A DNA stretch of 64,000 bases from contig JBEHWI010000008.1 in NCBI GenBank assembly GCA_040217815.1, positions 1 through 64,000 of the forward strand. The letters run 5' to 3'. The notes under the pieces are model-generated. The model was not told where the DNA came from. It saw only the letters and a list, made by a program, of their open reading frames with translations, and did not search any database. This document shows, piece by piece, positions 1 to 8,978 of this stretch. How positions within the stretch are numbered: position 1 is the first letter of the stretch; every line of letters starts with the position of its first letter. The translations under genes and the position numbers were made by a program. This stretch comes from UBA5314 sp040217815. Its GTDB lineage: Bacteria > Bacillota > Syntrophomonadia > Syntrophomonadales > Syntrophomonadaceae.

Positions 1-1
1 C

Positions 2-1351
2 TCCCGATTACGGGAGCGGGCTGAGTGGATACTTGCAGTAGGGGGACATCTTGGGTATATACCGGGCCAAACATATGTAAATGTACAAAAGAAACTACTA
101 GCCAATAGTGAAAAACCCGCCCGGGAAGGGACCGGAAAACACGGACTGCTGTCTGGCCTGGTTAAATGCGGTAAGTGTAATAGAGGAATGACCCACTATA
201 ATTATGGCGTTAAGACCACCTGGCAGTATTACAAATGTCGCTCAAGAGAATCGCAGGGTCCCACTGTTTGCGATGGCCAGTCAGTTAAAGCCAAACTTTT
301 AGAGCAAAATGTAGTTGCTGCATTAAGGCAAATATGTGCTGACCGGGTATACTTAGAAGGAATTGCCCGCAAAGCTAAGCGAAAGGTCAAAACTGATACT
401 ACCCCCTTGCTTGAAGAGAAACGATTCATTACAGCTCGACTGGATGCCCTATCAGCCGAACAAAAAGAGTTAGTTAAGGCATTGGGGAAGAAGACGCTTC
501 CCCTTGAGTTAATTGAGGAACGCCTCATTGAACTGGAAAAGGAGAAAATCTCCACTGCCAACCACCTTACTGAACTTGAGCTGCAGTTAGAATCTCAGGA
601 CTGGCAGCAAATAGATATGGACCTTGTCTTTGGAAACTTGCTGCGGTTTAATGAAGTATATGATTCCCTCGATTTTGATGGAAAGCGCGAATTTCTCCGC
701 AGTATAATAAAGAAAATCATTTTAGTGGATGATAATGTAACAATACAAATCTTCTTTCTTCCCGACTTTACGCCGGACAAGCCTCCTGGAACTAAAAAGA
801 AGCCGGGGTCCGGTTCGTCTTCATCAAATTCCCCCAAAGATCAAAACCCTGGTACTTTTGAGATGAATGGATGTTTCTGCGGTCATTTTGGCTCGGAAAT
901 CGAGTGTACCTGTACTCCTTTACAGATTCAAAGGTACCTGGGGAGAGTCTCCGGGCCTCTGTTGGATAGAATGGATCTGCATGTTGAAGTGCCCCGAATA
1001 AAGCTGGATGATCTCCATTCTGGTCCGGACGGCGAGAGCAGCACCGTCCTGCGGGAGAGGGTAATCCAGGCCAGGGATGTTCAGCAACGGCGCTACCGGG
1101 GCAGCGGCATTTTTCTCAATTCACAGATGGGCCCAGCTGATCTGCGCAGGTATTGCGGGCTTGATGAAGCCTCCCACCAGTTGCTTAAAGCCTCCTTCGA
1201 GCGCCTCCATTTAAGCGCCAGGGCCTATGATCGCATTTTAAAAATCGCCCGCACCATAGCCGACCTCGAGCCGTCCGAGCAGATAAAAATGGAACACATC
1301 GGCGAAGCCCTTCATTATCGCACCCTGGATCGCAAATACTGGACCTCTTAA
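2..1351 (+). CDS. Chimeric ORF: large serine recombinase C-terminal region fused in frame to ComM C-terminus (5' partial)
   Basis: The frame is open from the left window edge, so the gene is 5'-truncated by the window. Residues 1-60 read as the end of the recombinase domain followed by GLVKCGKCNRGM, and with YYKC and PTVC further on this forms the recombinase zinc ribbon. A charged coiled-coil stretch follows (EEKRFITARLDALSAEQKEL onward), as in large serine integrases; these cut and rejoin DNA at att sites and usually lie at one end of their element. From about base 863 the protein switches without a stop to the C-terminal third of the Mg-chelatase-like ATPase ComM (CTPLQIQRYLGRVSGPLLDR). 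The last native recombinase residue cannot be fixed from this sequence. The catalytic serine domain is outside the window. Confidence 0.85.
   Translation, partial: SRLRERAEWILAVGGHLGYIPGQTYVNVQKKLLANSEKPAREGTGKHGLLSGLVKCGKCNRGMTHYNYGVKTTWQYYKCRSRESQGPTVCDGQSVKAKLLEQNVVAALRQICADRVYLEGIARKAKRKVKTDTTPLLEEKRFITARLDALSAEQKELVKALGKKTLPLELIEERLIELEKEKISTANHLTELELQLESQDWQQIDMDLVFGNLLRFNEVYDSLDFDGKREFLRSIIKKIILVDDNVTIQIFFLPDFTPDKPPGTKKKPGSGSSSSNSPKDQNPGTFEMNGCFCGHFGSEIECTCTPLQIQRYLGRVSGPLLDRMDLHVEVPRIKLDDLHSGPDGESSTVLRERVIQARDVQQRRYRGSGIFLNSQMGPADLRRYCGLDEASHQLLKASFERLHLSARAYDRILKIARTIADLEPSEQIKMEHIGEALHYRTLDRKYWTS
860..885 (+). other. Probable attachment-site junction (attL/attR) of a serine-integrase element in comM
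   Basis: Sequence identity changes here from integrase to ComM inside one uninterrupted frame. The codons for M-N-x-C-x-C-G are compatible with both sides, which is what a short att core would give. The other junction and the body of the element lie left of the window. Boundaries are approximate. Confidence 0.6.
866..1351 (+). pseudogene. comM: comM (Mg chelatase-like, YifB family) 3' remnant
   Basis: This is the C-terminal part of ComM, a AAA+ helicase-like protein linked to DNA uptake and recombination. Visible family blocks are the four-cysteine region (NGCFCGHFG...ECTCTP), the GPLLDRMDLHVEVP block and the C-terminal RAYDRILKIARTIADLE segment. The N-terminal two thirds, with Walker A and B, are absent to the left, where integrase sequence takes their place. 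The canonical text just before the break is usually AMNPCPCG, so the join falls within MNGCFCG. Unless the element excises, ComM is inactivated. Confidence 0.8.
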
Positions 1352-1517
1352 ATCAATAAAGGATTGAGCAAAGCGGTTATAAATATGCTATTTTAATAAG
1401 GTGGGCCCAAAATATGGTGCTGCCCTTTCCTTTTCTCTTGCTATTCAGTTCAATGTCTTTTTTTTCGATGTAAATCAATAGTTAATTTGCCTGTTATTCT
1501 AAATAAGGAAGGTCATT

Positions 1518-2657
1518 ATGCACAAACACCGTATTAATGAAATCGAACATCTCCGGGCGATTTCCTTTTTAGCAATAGTGATGCAGCACACCCTGGCCTG
1601 TTTTATGTACACCTCCGGCATTGGCAAAGGCGCAGCGGTAACGTCGGCTTTCTTGCTGCTGTTTATACGCTACGGGGTACCGGTTTTCATTTTTATTACC
1701 GGCATGGTCTTGTTCTACAACCACGGTGAAGAAGACCTGCACTACGGACGCTTCATCGAGAAGCGCTTTAGCCAGATCTTCCTTCCCTACTTTTTATGGA
1801 CCCTGATATACTTTGTATGGATAAGCTTAATTTCCGGCGTTCCAGCCAGTTCCATGGCATCAGTGCTCAGCCGCATCGGTTGGATGACCCTAAAAGGTGA
1901 TTCATTCTATCACCTCTGGTTTATGGTAATGATCCTGCAGTTTTATCTTCTATTTCCCCTGCTTCGCTCTCTGGTTATCAGATGCAAGAACCATCCCTAC
2001 ACTTTCATGGTAGCGTGTTTCCTGCTGTACGTTCTCTACCTGTGGTTCTACAATTATCTGGTTCCCATTTTCTATCCGGCGGTCAAGTCGCCTATTCTTA
2101 AAGGTTTGTTGGACTACCGGGATCGACTCTTTTTAAGCTGGTTCTTTTATTTCCTGCTGGGTGGTTTTGCCGGCCTGTATGTGGACAAATGGCGTTCTTT
2201 TCTGCAAAAGATCAACAAGCCCAACCTGCTGGTATTTGGCCTTAGCTTCGCTTACATCATTTACTTGATGATGAAGTCCGGCCATCCCGGCGCAGCGGCC
2301 GGCTATGTGATCAACTACCAGATTACCCTTCCTCTGGGTATGACCATGATTATTTATTTAGTTTCCTCCCTTTTCGTATTCTATTATCTGACCGAATTGA
2401 TCCATGCCAAATGTTCAAAGCTGGCCGGCGGTTTGAAATGGGTGGGACGGTATTCATACGGAGGCTACTATATTCACCCCTTTGTTCTGTTTTATATAAA
2501 TGCCTTTGCCCAGGCCTATTTGGCTCCCCTGGGAACCATCCTTCAACTTCTGGTTTCTTTTGTTCTCTGTTCTGCCATCAGCCTCTTTATATGCCTGGTT
2601 ATCAGTAAAATTAAAACCCCGCTGGGCGACAGCCTGGTTGGTAAAATATCGGCTTAA
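1518..2657 (+). CDS. Membrane acyltransferase, family 3 (OafA/NodX-like)
   Basis: 379 residues with about ten hydrophobic segments. The N-terminus has the acyltransferase-3 signature R-X10-H (Arg13 in EHLRAISFL, His24 in MQHTLACF). Such integral membrane enzymes O-acetylate cell-surface or exported polysaccharides. The ATG start is preceded by AAGGAAGGTC at good distance. The gene stands alone, downstream of the comM remnant and upstream of a K+ channel gene in the same direction, about 155 bp away. The acceptor molecule cannot be read from the sequence. Confidence 0.8.
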   Translation: MHKHRINEIEHLRAISFLAIVMQHTLACFMYTSGIGKGAAVTSAFLLLFIRYGVPVFIFITGMVLFYNHGEEDLHYGRFIEKRFSQIFLPYFLWTLIYFVWISLISGVPASSMASVLSRIGWMTLKGDSFYHLWFMVMILQFYLLFPLLRSLVIRCKNHPYTFMVACFLLYVLYLWFYNYLVPIFYPAVKSPILKGLLDYRDRLFLSWFFYFLLGGFAGLYVDKWRSFLQKINKPNLLVFGLSFAYIIYLMMKSGHPGAAAGYVINYQITLPLGMTMIIYLVSSLFVFYYLTELIHAKCSKLAGGLKWVGRYSYGGYYIHPFVLFYINAFAQAYLAPLGTILQLLVSFVLCSAISLFICLVISKIKTPLGDSLVGKISA

Positions 2658-2812
2658 TTATGATGGCCTCATAGTCATAGATATCCTGATCCATTTCCTA
2701 AATATCTTGGCAATCGGCATTTATCAGCGAATGACTCAAAAGAGAGTATATTAACGTATGTTATAATAAATTTGTGTTTTAAAGTCATAATATAACGAAT
2801 CGGGGAACTGAC

Positions 2813-3802
2813 TTGGAATCAAGATTGAAGATTCTCATTGCCCTGACTTCACTGGTGATCATAATAGTTTTAAGCACCATTGGGCTGTCCTATTTTGAAG
2901 GTTGGTCGGCGTTCACAGCGTTGTGGGTTACAATGGCAACCATTACCACCACCGGATATGGTGATTTGGTGCCCCTTACCTACCACGGCCGGGTGTTTGC
3001 CCTGATTATTATGGTGTGCGGTATCGGTTTGATGACCTATACCCTGTTAACTTTTTTTACTCATCTGGTGGAAGGGCAGGTATCGCGTATTATGAGAAAA
3101 GATAAGACCATGGAGGCGATTAAACGCCTCGAAAACCACATCATTGTCTGCGGAGCCGGACGGGTGGGTTCCAATGTAGCCCATGTCCTGCAGGGTGAAA
3201 AGGCGCCCTTTGTATTGGTCGACAATGATGAGGAAAAAGTGGCCGAAATGGAAGAAGCCGGTCATCTGGTATACCTGGGTGATGCCAGCCTTGACGAAGT
3301 TCTAATACATCTGGGCATAAAAAGGGCCCGGGGGGTCGTAGCCGCTCTGCCCGATGATGCCTATAATGTTTATGTAACCCTTTCCGCCCGGGACTTGAAT
3401 CCCAACCTGAAGATAGTGGCCCGCGCCGAGAAGCCCGAAACCATAGAAAAACTGCACCGCGCCGGTGCCAACAAGGTAATCTCCCCCACCCAAACCGGCG
3501 GCTACCAGCTGGCTATGGCTATGCTAAAACCGGTTACGGTAGATCTGGTAGACACCCTTTTTACCTTTGCCCACCAGCAACTGCAGCTAGAAGAACTCCT
3601 GGTCACTGAAACATCACCCCTGGCCAATCAAGAGTTGAGGGGCATCTTTGGCAAGGAAGTACAAGGGGTGAGAGTTATAGCCATAATCAGGAACAATGAA
3701 GTATTGATGAATATTCACGGCAATGATCGAGTTTTGCCCGGTGACACCATGATCCTTATCGGCTCCCGTACAGCACTGGAGCAGATAGAGTTTTATTCAT
3801 AA
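2813..3802 (+). CDS. Potassium channel with RCK (TrkA-N/TrkA-C) domains
   Basis: 329 residues. Two transmembrane helices (about residues 7-25 and 60-80) bracket a pore loop with the K+ selectivity filter TTTGYGD (residues 45-51). A cytoplasmic Rossmann RCK domain follows, with the nucleotide-binding motif in IIVCGAGRVGSNVA and an acidic strand end in FVLVDND. A TrkA-C domain occupies the last ~80 residues. This is the MthK/Kch-type architecture; a nucleotide or Ca2+ ligand is likely but unproven. The start is TTG preceded by CGGGGA. The stop overlaps the convergent MOT1-type gene by six bases. Confidence 0.9.
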   Translation: MESRLKILIALTSLVIIIVLSTIGLSYFEGWSAFTALWVTMATITTTGYGDLVPLTYHGRVFALIIMVCGIGLMTYTLLTFFTHLVEGQVSRIMRKDKTMEAIKRLENHIIVCGAGRVGSNVAHVLQGEKAPFVLVDNDEEKVAEMEEAGHLVYLGDASLDEVLIHLGIKRARGVVAALPDDAYNVYVTLSARDLNPNLKIVARAEKPETIEKLHRAGANKVISPTQTGGYQLAMAMLKPVTVDLVDTLFTFAHQQLQLEELLVTETSPLANQELRGIFGKEVQGVRVIAIIRNNEVLMNIHGNDRVLPGDTMILIGSRTALEQIEFYS

Positions 3803-4936
3803 CCGGTTTAAGGCCAGCTTTTTTTGTCCCCATCCCAACAGCAAGCCAGTAAGGAAAGCAACCCCTGGATTAATAATGAGGGTCAACCCTACCACCACGA
3901 TAATCAACAGTATTTGCTCTTTCTCTTCATCCAGGTTTACCGCCCTGGCCATGTCGATTCCGCTAAACAGCAGCAGGGTCCCTAAAACAGACAGCGGTAT
4001 CAGCGAAAAAAGTACCGCCGAATCACTTCCCAGACCCAGTCCCAATACCAGCAGGATACTACCTATAAAATACGGAGCAATTTGGGTGCGCGCCCCAAAG
4101 CGGTAGTGAGCGGCTACTCCTCCACTGCCGTGGCACATCGGATAGGCTCCCCAGGGGGACATAAGCAGGTTGGCCAGGCCCATAGTGAAGAGCAGGCTCT
4201 TTTCACTAACCCTGACAGCTCTTTCACCATATAACTGACGGGATAATGCCGCGGTAACCAGGACCGCATTAGTAATGGTAAGGGGGGTTTGAGGCAGGGC
4301 CACCAGGTATAGGGTCGAGACCCAGTCCCCGGAGGAAGGCCAGATCAGTGAAGGCAGGTGCCAACCCCAGTGAAGGGCTGGCCAGACTGCAACCGGGTGC
4401 AGAAGATTTCCTGCCAGGCTTCCCCCGATTAGAATGATTAAGGCCGACGGCAGGCGGGCTTTGGTCAGAAGCAAAAGCATGGCCACAGTGCAAGCTATTC
4501 CTAAAACCATATCCTCCTTCATCAAATCAAAGCCCAGCAGGGCCAACAACAATCCCAGTCCCAGTTGTATTCCACCGGCTACCGCCCGGGGAGTGATCTC
4601 AACCAGCTTCTGAATCACCCCGCTTAAACCCAGCAGTAAAAGAAATGCCCCCATTATAATGCCGGCAGCGGCAACTTGGCCGGGAGTCATTCTCTCGGTT
4701 AAAAATGCCGCTGATGCTGCCTTCATGGGCTGCACAGCCATAGGCAGCCGGTAAAACCACCCGCTGAACAGGTATAATAAACCGAACCCGGCCAGCAGCC
4801 CGCTGGGGTTCATGCCCAGCACCCGGATGGCCGCCAGAAGGTAAGGCAATAGGATGCCCAAATCCCCCAATGCTCCTGAGAGTTCCTGCCCCCAGGACCA
4901 TTCTATAGTTTTATCCCCGGGTTCCGGCTTTGGCAC
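3797..4936 (-). CDS. MOT1-family sulfate/molybdate transporter
   Basis: 379 residues, about ten to twelve membrane segments. It opens with the family block ELSGALGDLGILLPYLLA and later has MCHGSGGVAAHYRFGART, the second MOT1 signature. MOT1 proteins import molybdate with high affinity in plants and bacteria. The start is GTG with GGGGGGAG eight bases upstream. It lies upstream of a convergent K+ channel gene. A complete ABC molybdate importer is encoded about 41 kb away, so the cell may have two uptake routes. Sulfate rather than molybdate as substrate is possible. Confidence 0.8.
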   Translation of the reverse strand: MPKPEPGDKTIEWSWGQELSGALGDLGILLPYLLAAIRVLGMNPSGLLAGFGLLYLFSGWFYRLPMAVQPMKAASAAFLTERMTPGQVAAAGIIMGAFLLLLGLSGVIQKLVEITPRAVAGGIQLGLGLLLALLGFDLMKEDMVLGIACTVAMLLLLTKARLPSALIILIGGSLAGNLLHPVAVWPALHWGWHLPSLIWPSSGDWVSTLYLVALPQTPLTITNAVLVTAALSRQLYGERAVRVSEKSLLFTMGLANLLMSPWGAYPMCHGSGGVAAHYRFGARTQIAPYFIGSILLVLGLGLGSDSAVLFSLIPLSVLGTLLLFSGIDMARAVNLDEEKEQILLIIVVVGLTLIINPGVAFLTGLLLGWGQKKLALNRL

Positions 4937-4981
4937 CGACCGCGCTCCCCCCTGTGTAATATCGAATCAACCGGGCGTATG

Positions 4982-5440
4982 CTACTTTACCAGAGCTATA
5001 AGTTCGATTTCGCAGGCCGCGTTGAGAGGAAGGGTGTTAACCCCCAGGGCGGCCCGGGAATGGCGCCCACAACTGCCGAAGACATCCTCCATAAGCTGGG
5101 AGGCCCCGTTTAAAACGAGTGGCTGTTGGGTGAAATCATCGGTTGACTGTATGTATCCGGTTAGCTTTACGATCATATCCAGCCTGTCCCAGTTTCCGAT
5201 AACATTGAATAAGGCGGCCAGACAATTGACCGCCGCCAGCCGGGCCGCTTCCTGCCCCTGTTCCATGGTAAGATCCCGGCCCAGTTTTCCGGCAAAGGCC
5301 AGTTCCCCTTTCACCATAGGCAGCTGCCCGGAAACAAACACCAGGTTGCCGGCTGTTACGGCCGGAACATAGGCTGCCAGAGGCGGGATTACCTCCGGTA
5401 TTTCAATATCCAACTCCTTTAAACGGCTAGAAACATCCAT
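4982..5440 (-). CDS. RidA family (YjgF/YER057c/UK114) protein
   Basis: 152 residues, slightly longer than canonical RidA (~125-130). It has the family core FVSGQLPM and the Arg-containing block SRAALGVNTLPLNAACEIE; the Arg is the residue that binds the substrate carboxylate in active imine/enamine deaminases. The longer N-terminus resembles the RidA subgroup of about 150 residues whose substrates are unknown. It is preceded by a Na/Ca exchanger gene in the same direction with a 12-bp gap, so the two are probably co-transcribed. Confidence 0.85.
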   Translation of the reverse strand: MDVSSRLKELDIEIPEVIPPLAAYVPAVTAGNLVFVSGQLPMVKGELAFAGKLGRDLTMEQGQEAARLAAVNCLAALFNVIGNWDRLDMIVKLTGYIQSTDDFTQQPLVLNGASQLMEDVFGSCGRHSRAALGVNTLPLNAACEIELIALVK

Positions 5441-5452
5441 TAAAAAACCTCC

Positions 5453-6463
5453 TTAGCGGATCCACCCTAAACAAACAGCTCCAATAAAGACCGCGTACAT
5501 CAATCCGCCCATTAAAAGGGTGCGGGCCTTGATATGTTTTCTAAAACTTATTTCAGCTAAAATCAGACTGGCCGCGGTCAAGGCAATGGCCGCGGCGATA
5601 AGGGCGCTTTTATCCAGCTGCCAGGGGGTTAAAAAAATGCCCATGGCAGGAATCAGAGAACTCTGAAACACCATGGCTCCAGTTATATTACCCAGAGCCA
5701 GGGTATCTTTTTCCCGAGAGATCCAAATAATACTGTTGAATTTTTCAGGTAATTCCGTGGCTATGGGGGTTATTATCAGGGCCAGGACAAAAGCCGGCAC
5801 CTGGTAGATTAAGGCCAGGGCCTGCACTGAATTCACAAACAGTTTGGCCCCCAGGATGATGAGCCCCAGGGCTACCAGCACCTGGAGCAGAATTACCGGC
5901 AAGGGCGGCGAAGAACTGTTACGGCAAAAATAACAGACCGGCAGGTCCTCGTCTGACTCTATGTCCCTTTCCTCAGTGATCATAATTCTCACATAAATAA
6001 GGTAGGCCAGTATCATGCCCCCGGCTATGATCTGCTGCATGTTCCGATATTCGGGAGGTATCAAACCGCAGATAATCGCCGTCCCGTAAACCGGAATAAA
6101 GAAGCGCAGGTCCCGCCTCATGGTCGAGTAGTCTGCCACCACCCTACGCCCCTGACGCCTTCGCCTGGCAAATACCACGACTGCCAAACCAGTTACGAAC
6201 ATGGCGAGGGTGGAGAGCATCAAGGGGGCTCCCAAAATAGCACCAACTCCTATTTCGCTGCCCTGGCTCCCGCCGGAAAAAACTATGGCGATAAAGGGAA
6301 TGATGGTTTCAGGCAGAGCCGTCCCCACAGCCGCCAGAACACTGCCGACTGCCCCCTCGGATAAGCTCAACTTCTTTCCCAGCCATTCAATGCCGTTGAC
6401 GAATACTTCCGCTCCGGCCAATACTACCCCGAGGCTGACCAGAAGCAGTGCTATATAGGCCAT
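5453..6463 (-). CDS. Sodium/calcium exchanger family membrane protein
   Basis: 336 residues with two homologous halves of about five helices each. Each half carries an alpha repeat: GSVLAAVGTALPETIIPF near residue 40 and ALIITPIATELPEKFNSI near residue 230. The acidic and polar residues in these repeats bind cation in NCX proteins. A cytoplasmic loop near residues 160-190 contains CYFCRNSS. The start ATG follows GAGGAGATTGATGT. It sits between the RidA gene and a PHP phosphatase gene in one short same-strand run. Confidence 0.85.
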   Translation of the reverse strand: MAYIALLLVSLGVVLAGAEVFVNGIEWLGKKLSLSEGAVGSVLAAVGTALPETIIPFIAIVFSGGSQGSEIGVGAILGAPLMLSTLAMFVTGLAVVVFARRRRQGRRVVADYSTMRRDLRFFIPVYGTAIICGLIPPEYRNMQQIIAGGMILAYLIYVRIMITEERDIESDEDLPVCYFCRNSSSPPLPVILLQVLVALGLIILGAKLFVNSVQALALIYQVPAFVLALIITPIATELPEKFNSIIWISREKDTLALGNITGAMVFQSSLIPAMGIFLTPWQLDKSALIAAAIALTAASLILAEISFRKHIKARTLLMGGLMYAVFIGAVCLGWIR

Positions 6464-6478
6464 ACATCAATCTCCTCG

Positions 6479-7240
6479 CTACAAATCAACTTCAATTTTT
6501 TGCCGGGATATAAACTGTACTATACGGCGATAACCAGCTCTTTTTAAGAGTTGGGCGGTCTCGGCCAGTTCATATCCGACTTGATCGGGATGATGGGCGT
6601 CGGAGCCCATGGTAACCGCTATGCCAATGGCGGCCATACGTTCAATAATGGAAAAGGCCGGGTATATCTCCGCCACCGGTTTGCGCAAGCCGCCGCTATT
6701 TATTTCTATTACCAGACCCTCTTGTTTAATACACTGCAGCACCGGTTCGACCATAATGGAAACCGGGGCTAAAGGGCGATGACCCCATACCTTTACCAGG
6801 TCCAGATGGCTCATCACATCAAAAAGCCGGCTCTTAGCCGCACCTGCAACCAGGCTAAAATAATCCCTGTATACCTCATCAATGTCCTTCTGTTCAAAAA
6901 GGTGCCGCTCATCGGGATGATCAAATCCCCAGCCCGATATAAAGTGAACCGAGCCCAAGATATAATCGAAATCATAAGCGGAAGTCAAACGCAGGATCTC
7001 CTCATGCCGGCCCGGTATAAAATCAATCTCCAGTCCCAGCCGCACATTTATCCCGGGATGCTGCCGGTTAATCTGTTTTATCAGCTCCGGTTTGATTCTA
7101 TCCAGATATTCGTCGTGCTCTGAGAAGCCGATCTCGTTTATGCCCTGGGATAAAGCTTTTTCCACAAAGCAGTTCAACCATTCATATGTATACTGATACT
7201 CCCCATGGGCGGCCGCGTGAATATGATAATCAACCAGCAT
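6479..7240 (-). CDS. PHP-domain phosphatase, histidinol-phosphatase (HisK/HisJ) like
   Basis: 253 residues, the usual size for monofunctional PHP-type histidinol-phosphatase. Metal-binding motifs seen in order are DYHIHAAAHGE at the N-terminus, SEHDEY near residue 40, GLEIDF near 70, GSVHF near 95, SHLDLVK near 145 and GSDAHHPDQVG near 215. These match the trinuclear metal site of the family. No other his gene is in the window, so the natural substrate could be another phosphate ester. The start is ATG preceded by GGAGGTAGGGT. A MITE-like repeat begins 15 bp upstream. Confidence 0.8.
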   Translation of the reverse strand: MLVDYHIHAAAHGEYQYTYEWLNCFVEKALSQGINEIGFSEHDEYLDRIKPELIKQINRQHPGINVRLGLEIDFIPGRHEEILRLTSAYDFDYILGSVHFISGWGFDHPDERHLFEQKDIDEVYRDYFSLVAGAAKSRLFDVMSHLDLVKVWGHRPLAPVSIMVEPVLQCIKQEGLVIEINSGGLRKPVAEIYPAFSIIERMAAIGIAVTMGSDAHHPDQVGYELAETAQLLKRAGYRRIVQFISRQKIEVDL

Positions 7241-7255
7241 ACCCTACCTCCGTTT

Positions 7256-7416
7256 TAGTAGTCTGTAACATCTAAAAGTTTAGTTTCCGTCGAGAAAAAT
7301 TTTCGAAGGGCGAGGCGGAGGAGTGAGTAATACTGGACGTATTTCGATTGACGACAACGAAGCCCTGCGGAAATTTGGCCGATGGTAACTAAAGTTTTGG
7401 GTGTTACAGACTACTA
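7256..7416. repeat. MITE-like repeat, copy A (short form)
   Basis: 161-bp element bounded by a perfect 14-bp terminal inverted repeat (TAGTAGTCTGTAAC), extended by imperfect pairing for about 30 more bases. Its interior contains GAGTAATACTGGACGTATT and CGATTGACGACAAC, shared with the copies at 54976 and 56294. It lacks the ~150-bp module that those two copies carry. It fills most of the gap between the divergent PHP and DUF1015 genes. Confidence 0.8.
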
Positions 7417-7563
7417 GCACCTTTCAGTATTTCATTTAATCACTCTGAAGCCGAAAAATCAAGAAATGGCGGGCAGAAAAGAATTGCATTAACCAGGCTC
7501 ATATACTAAAATTTGAAGCAATTGAAACCCTATTACGCCCATAAGGAGGTCTTTTTTTAGATA

Positions 7564-8856
7564 ATGGCAAAAATACATCCGTTCCGAGGCCTGCGTTACA
7601 ATCCGGAGAAAGTAGCCAATCTGGCTTCCGTTGTAACCCCCCCCTATGACATCATTGATGATGCCGCTCAAGCTCGATATTATGCCGAACATCCGGCCAA
7701 TATCATCCGTTTGGAACTGGGTCTGATGTTCCCTCAAGACAGCCCGGAAAACAATCGCTATACCCGGGCCAGGCAATACCTGGACAAATGGCTGGAAGAT
7801 GAAATACTGGTTCCGGAAGGCTCCCCCGCCCTTTACTTGTATCAGCAGAGCTTTGAAAACCGGGGCCGCAGCATAGTGCGCACCGGCCTGGTCTGCGGGC
7901 TGGAAGTCGAGGACTACAACACCGGCAACGTGCTGCCCCATGAAGAGACTCTATCCAAACCCAAAGCGGACCGTTTTCAGCTGATGCAGCATACCCGCTG
8001 CAATTTCAGTTCTATCTTCGGGCTTTATATAGATGAAGCTAAAACCATCGACGGATTGATGCTGGCTTATACCAAAGACCGGGCCCCGGATATAGACATC
8101 ACCGATGAAGCAGGCGAAGGCCATCGCATCTGGGTTATTGATGATGCTTCGGTTCTTTCATCTATCGTTAAGATCATGAGCAAAAAGAAAATCTATATCG
8201 CCGACGGCCACCATCGGTATGAAACCGCCCTGGATTTCGCCAAGTCTATGAAAAAAGCTGGTTATGACTATGTCCTGACCACATTGGTAAATGTATACGA
8301 TGAAGGCTTGGTAGTCTTCCCCACCCATCGCCTGGTTGGCAACCTGCCTGATTTTGATCAGCCCGCCTTTATAGCCAAACTGGCGGAACTCTTTGATGTT
8401 GAACCATTTACCGGCAACAATATAGCCGCCTTCCTGAACGAAGTCGAGACGGCCGGCCAGAATGCTTATACCTTTGGCATGTACAGCAAGGGTGGCCTCT
8501 TCGTCTTGAAGCTGAAAGATCCTCAGGCCGCCTTCCAAAGGCTGCCCCAGGATAAATCCGATGCCTGGAAGGCTCTTGATGTAGCCATTCTTGACTACCT
8601 GGTTCTGGATCAGATACTGAACATCGGTGAAGAGCAGCGCCGCAATCAGGAGAACCTGGCCTACACCCGCAGTGAACGCTTCCTGGCCGAACAGGTGGAT
8701 GGCGGGCACTATCAAATAGGCTTCTTACTCAATGCCACCAAGGTTCAGGACATAGTAGCGGTTGCCAATGCCCGCGATAAAATGCCCCAAAAATCAACCT
8801 ATTTCTATCCCAAATTGATAACCGGCCTGATCGTCAACGATCTGGAAATCAAATAA
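7564..8856 (+). CDS. DUF1015 family protein
   Basis: 430 residues, full family length. Recognisable blocks are the N-terminal HPFRGLRYNPEKV and VTPPYDIID, and the central YIADGHHRYETALDFAK, a conserved His-rich motif. Biochemical function of this family is not established to my knowledge; it is common in anaerobic Firmicutes and archaea. AAGGAGG lies about 13 bases before the ATG, longer than usual, but no better start is visible. A strong terminator follows at 8891. The gene converges on the RACo-like gene. Confidence 0.8.
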   Translation: MAKIHPFRGLRYNPEKVANLASVVTPPYDIIDDAAQARYYAEHPANIIRLELGLMFPQDSPENNRYTRARQYLDKWLEDEILVPEGSPALYLYQQSFENRGRSIVRTGLVCGLEVEDYNTGNVLPHEETLSKPKADRFQLMQHTRCNFSSIFGLYIDEAKTIDGLMLAYTKDRAPDIDITDEAGEGHRIWVIDDASVLSSIVKIMSKKKIYIADGHHRYETALDFAKSMKKAGYDYVLTTLVNVYDEGLVVFPTHRLVGNLPDFDQPAFIAKLAELFDVEPFTGNNIAAFLNEVETAGQNAYTFGMYSKGGLFVLKLKDPQAAFQRLPQDKSDAWKALDVAILDYLVLDQILNIGEEQRRNQENLAYTRSERFLAEQVDGGHYQIGFLLNATKVQDIVAVANARDKMPQKSTYFYPKLITGLIVNDLEIK

Positions 8857-8890
8857 TCAGACCGTCTAAAGTCTATGCAAAATATATTTA

Positions 8891-8924
8891 AATGGCTGAC
8901 CTCATATGGTCAGCCATTTTTTGA
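8891..8924 (+). terminator. Intrinsic terminator after DUF1015 gene
   Basis: Stem AATGGCTGACC / GGTCAGCCATT with a six-base loop followed by a T run. It lies 35 bp past the stop of the gene. Confidence 0.85.
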
Positions 8925-8978
8925 CCCTTCGCCATACCGGCAAAAGGCCATCCCCCTTATTTTTCATATAATTGTCCA

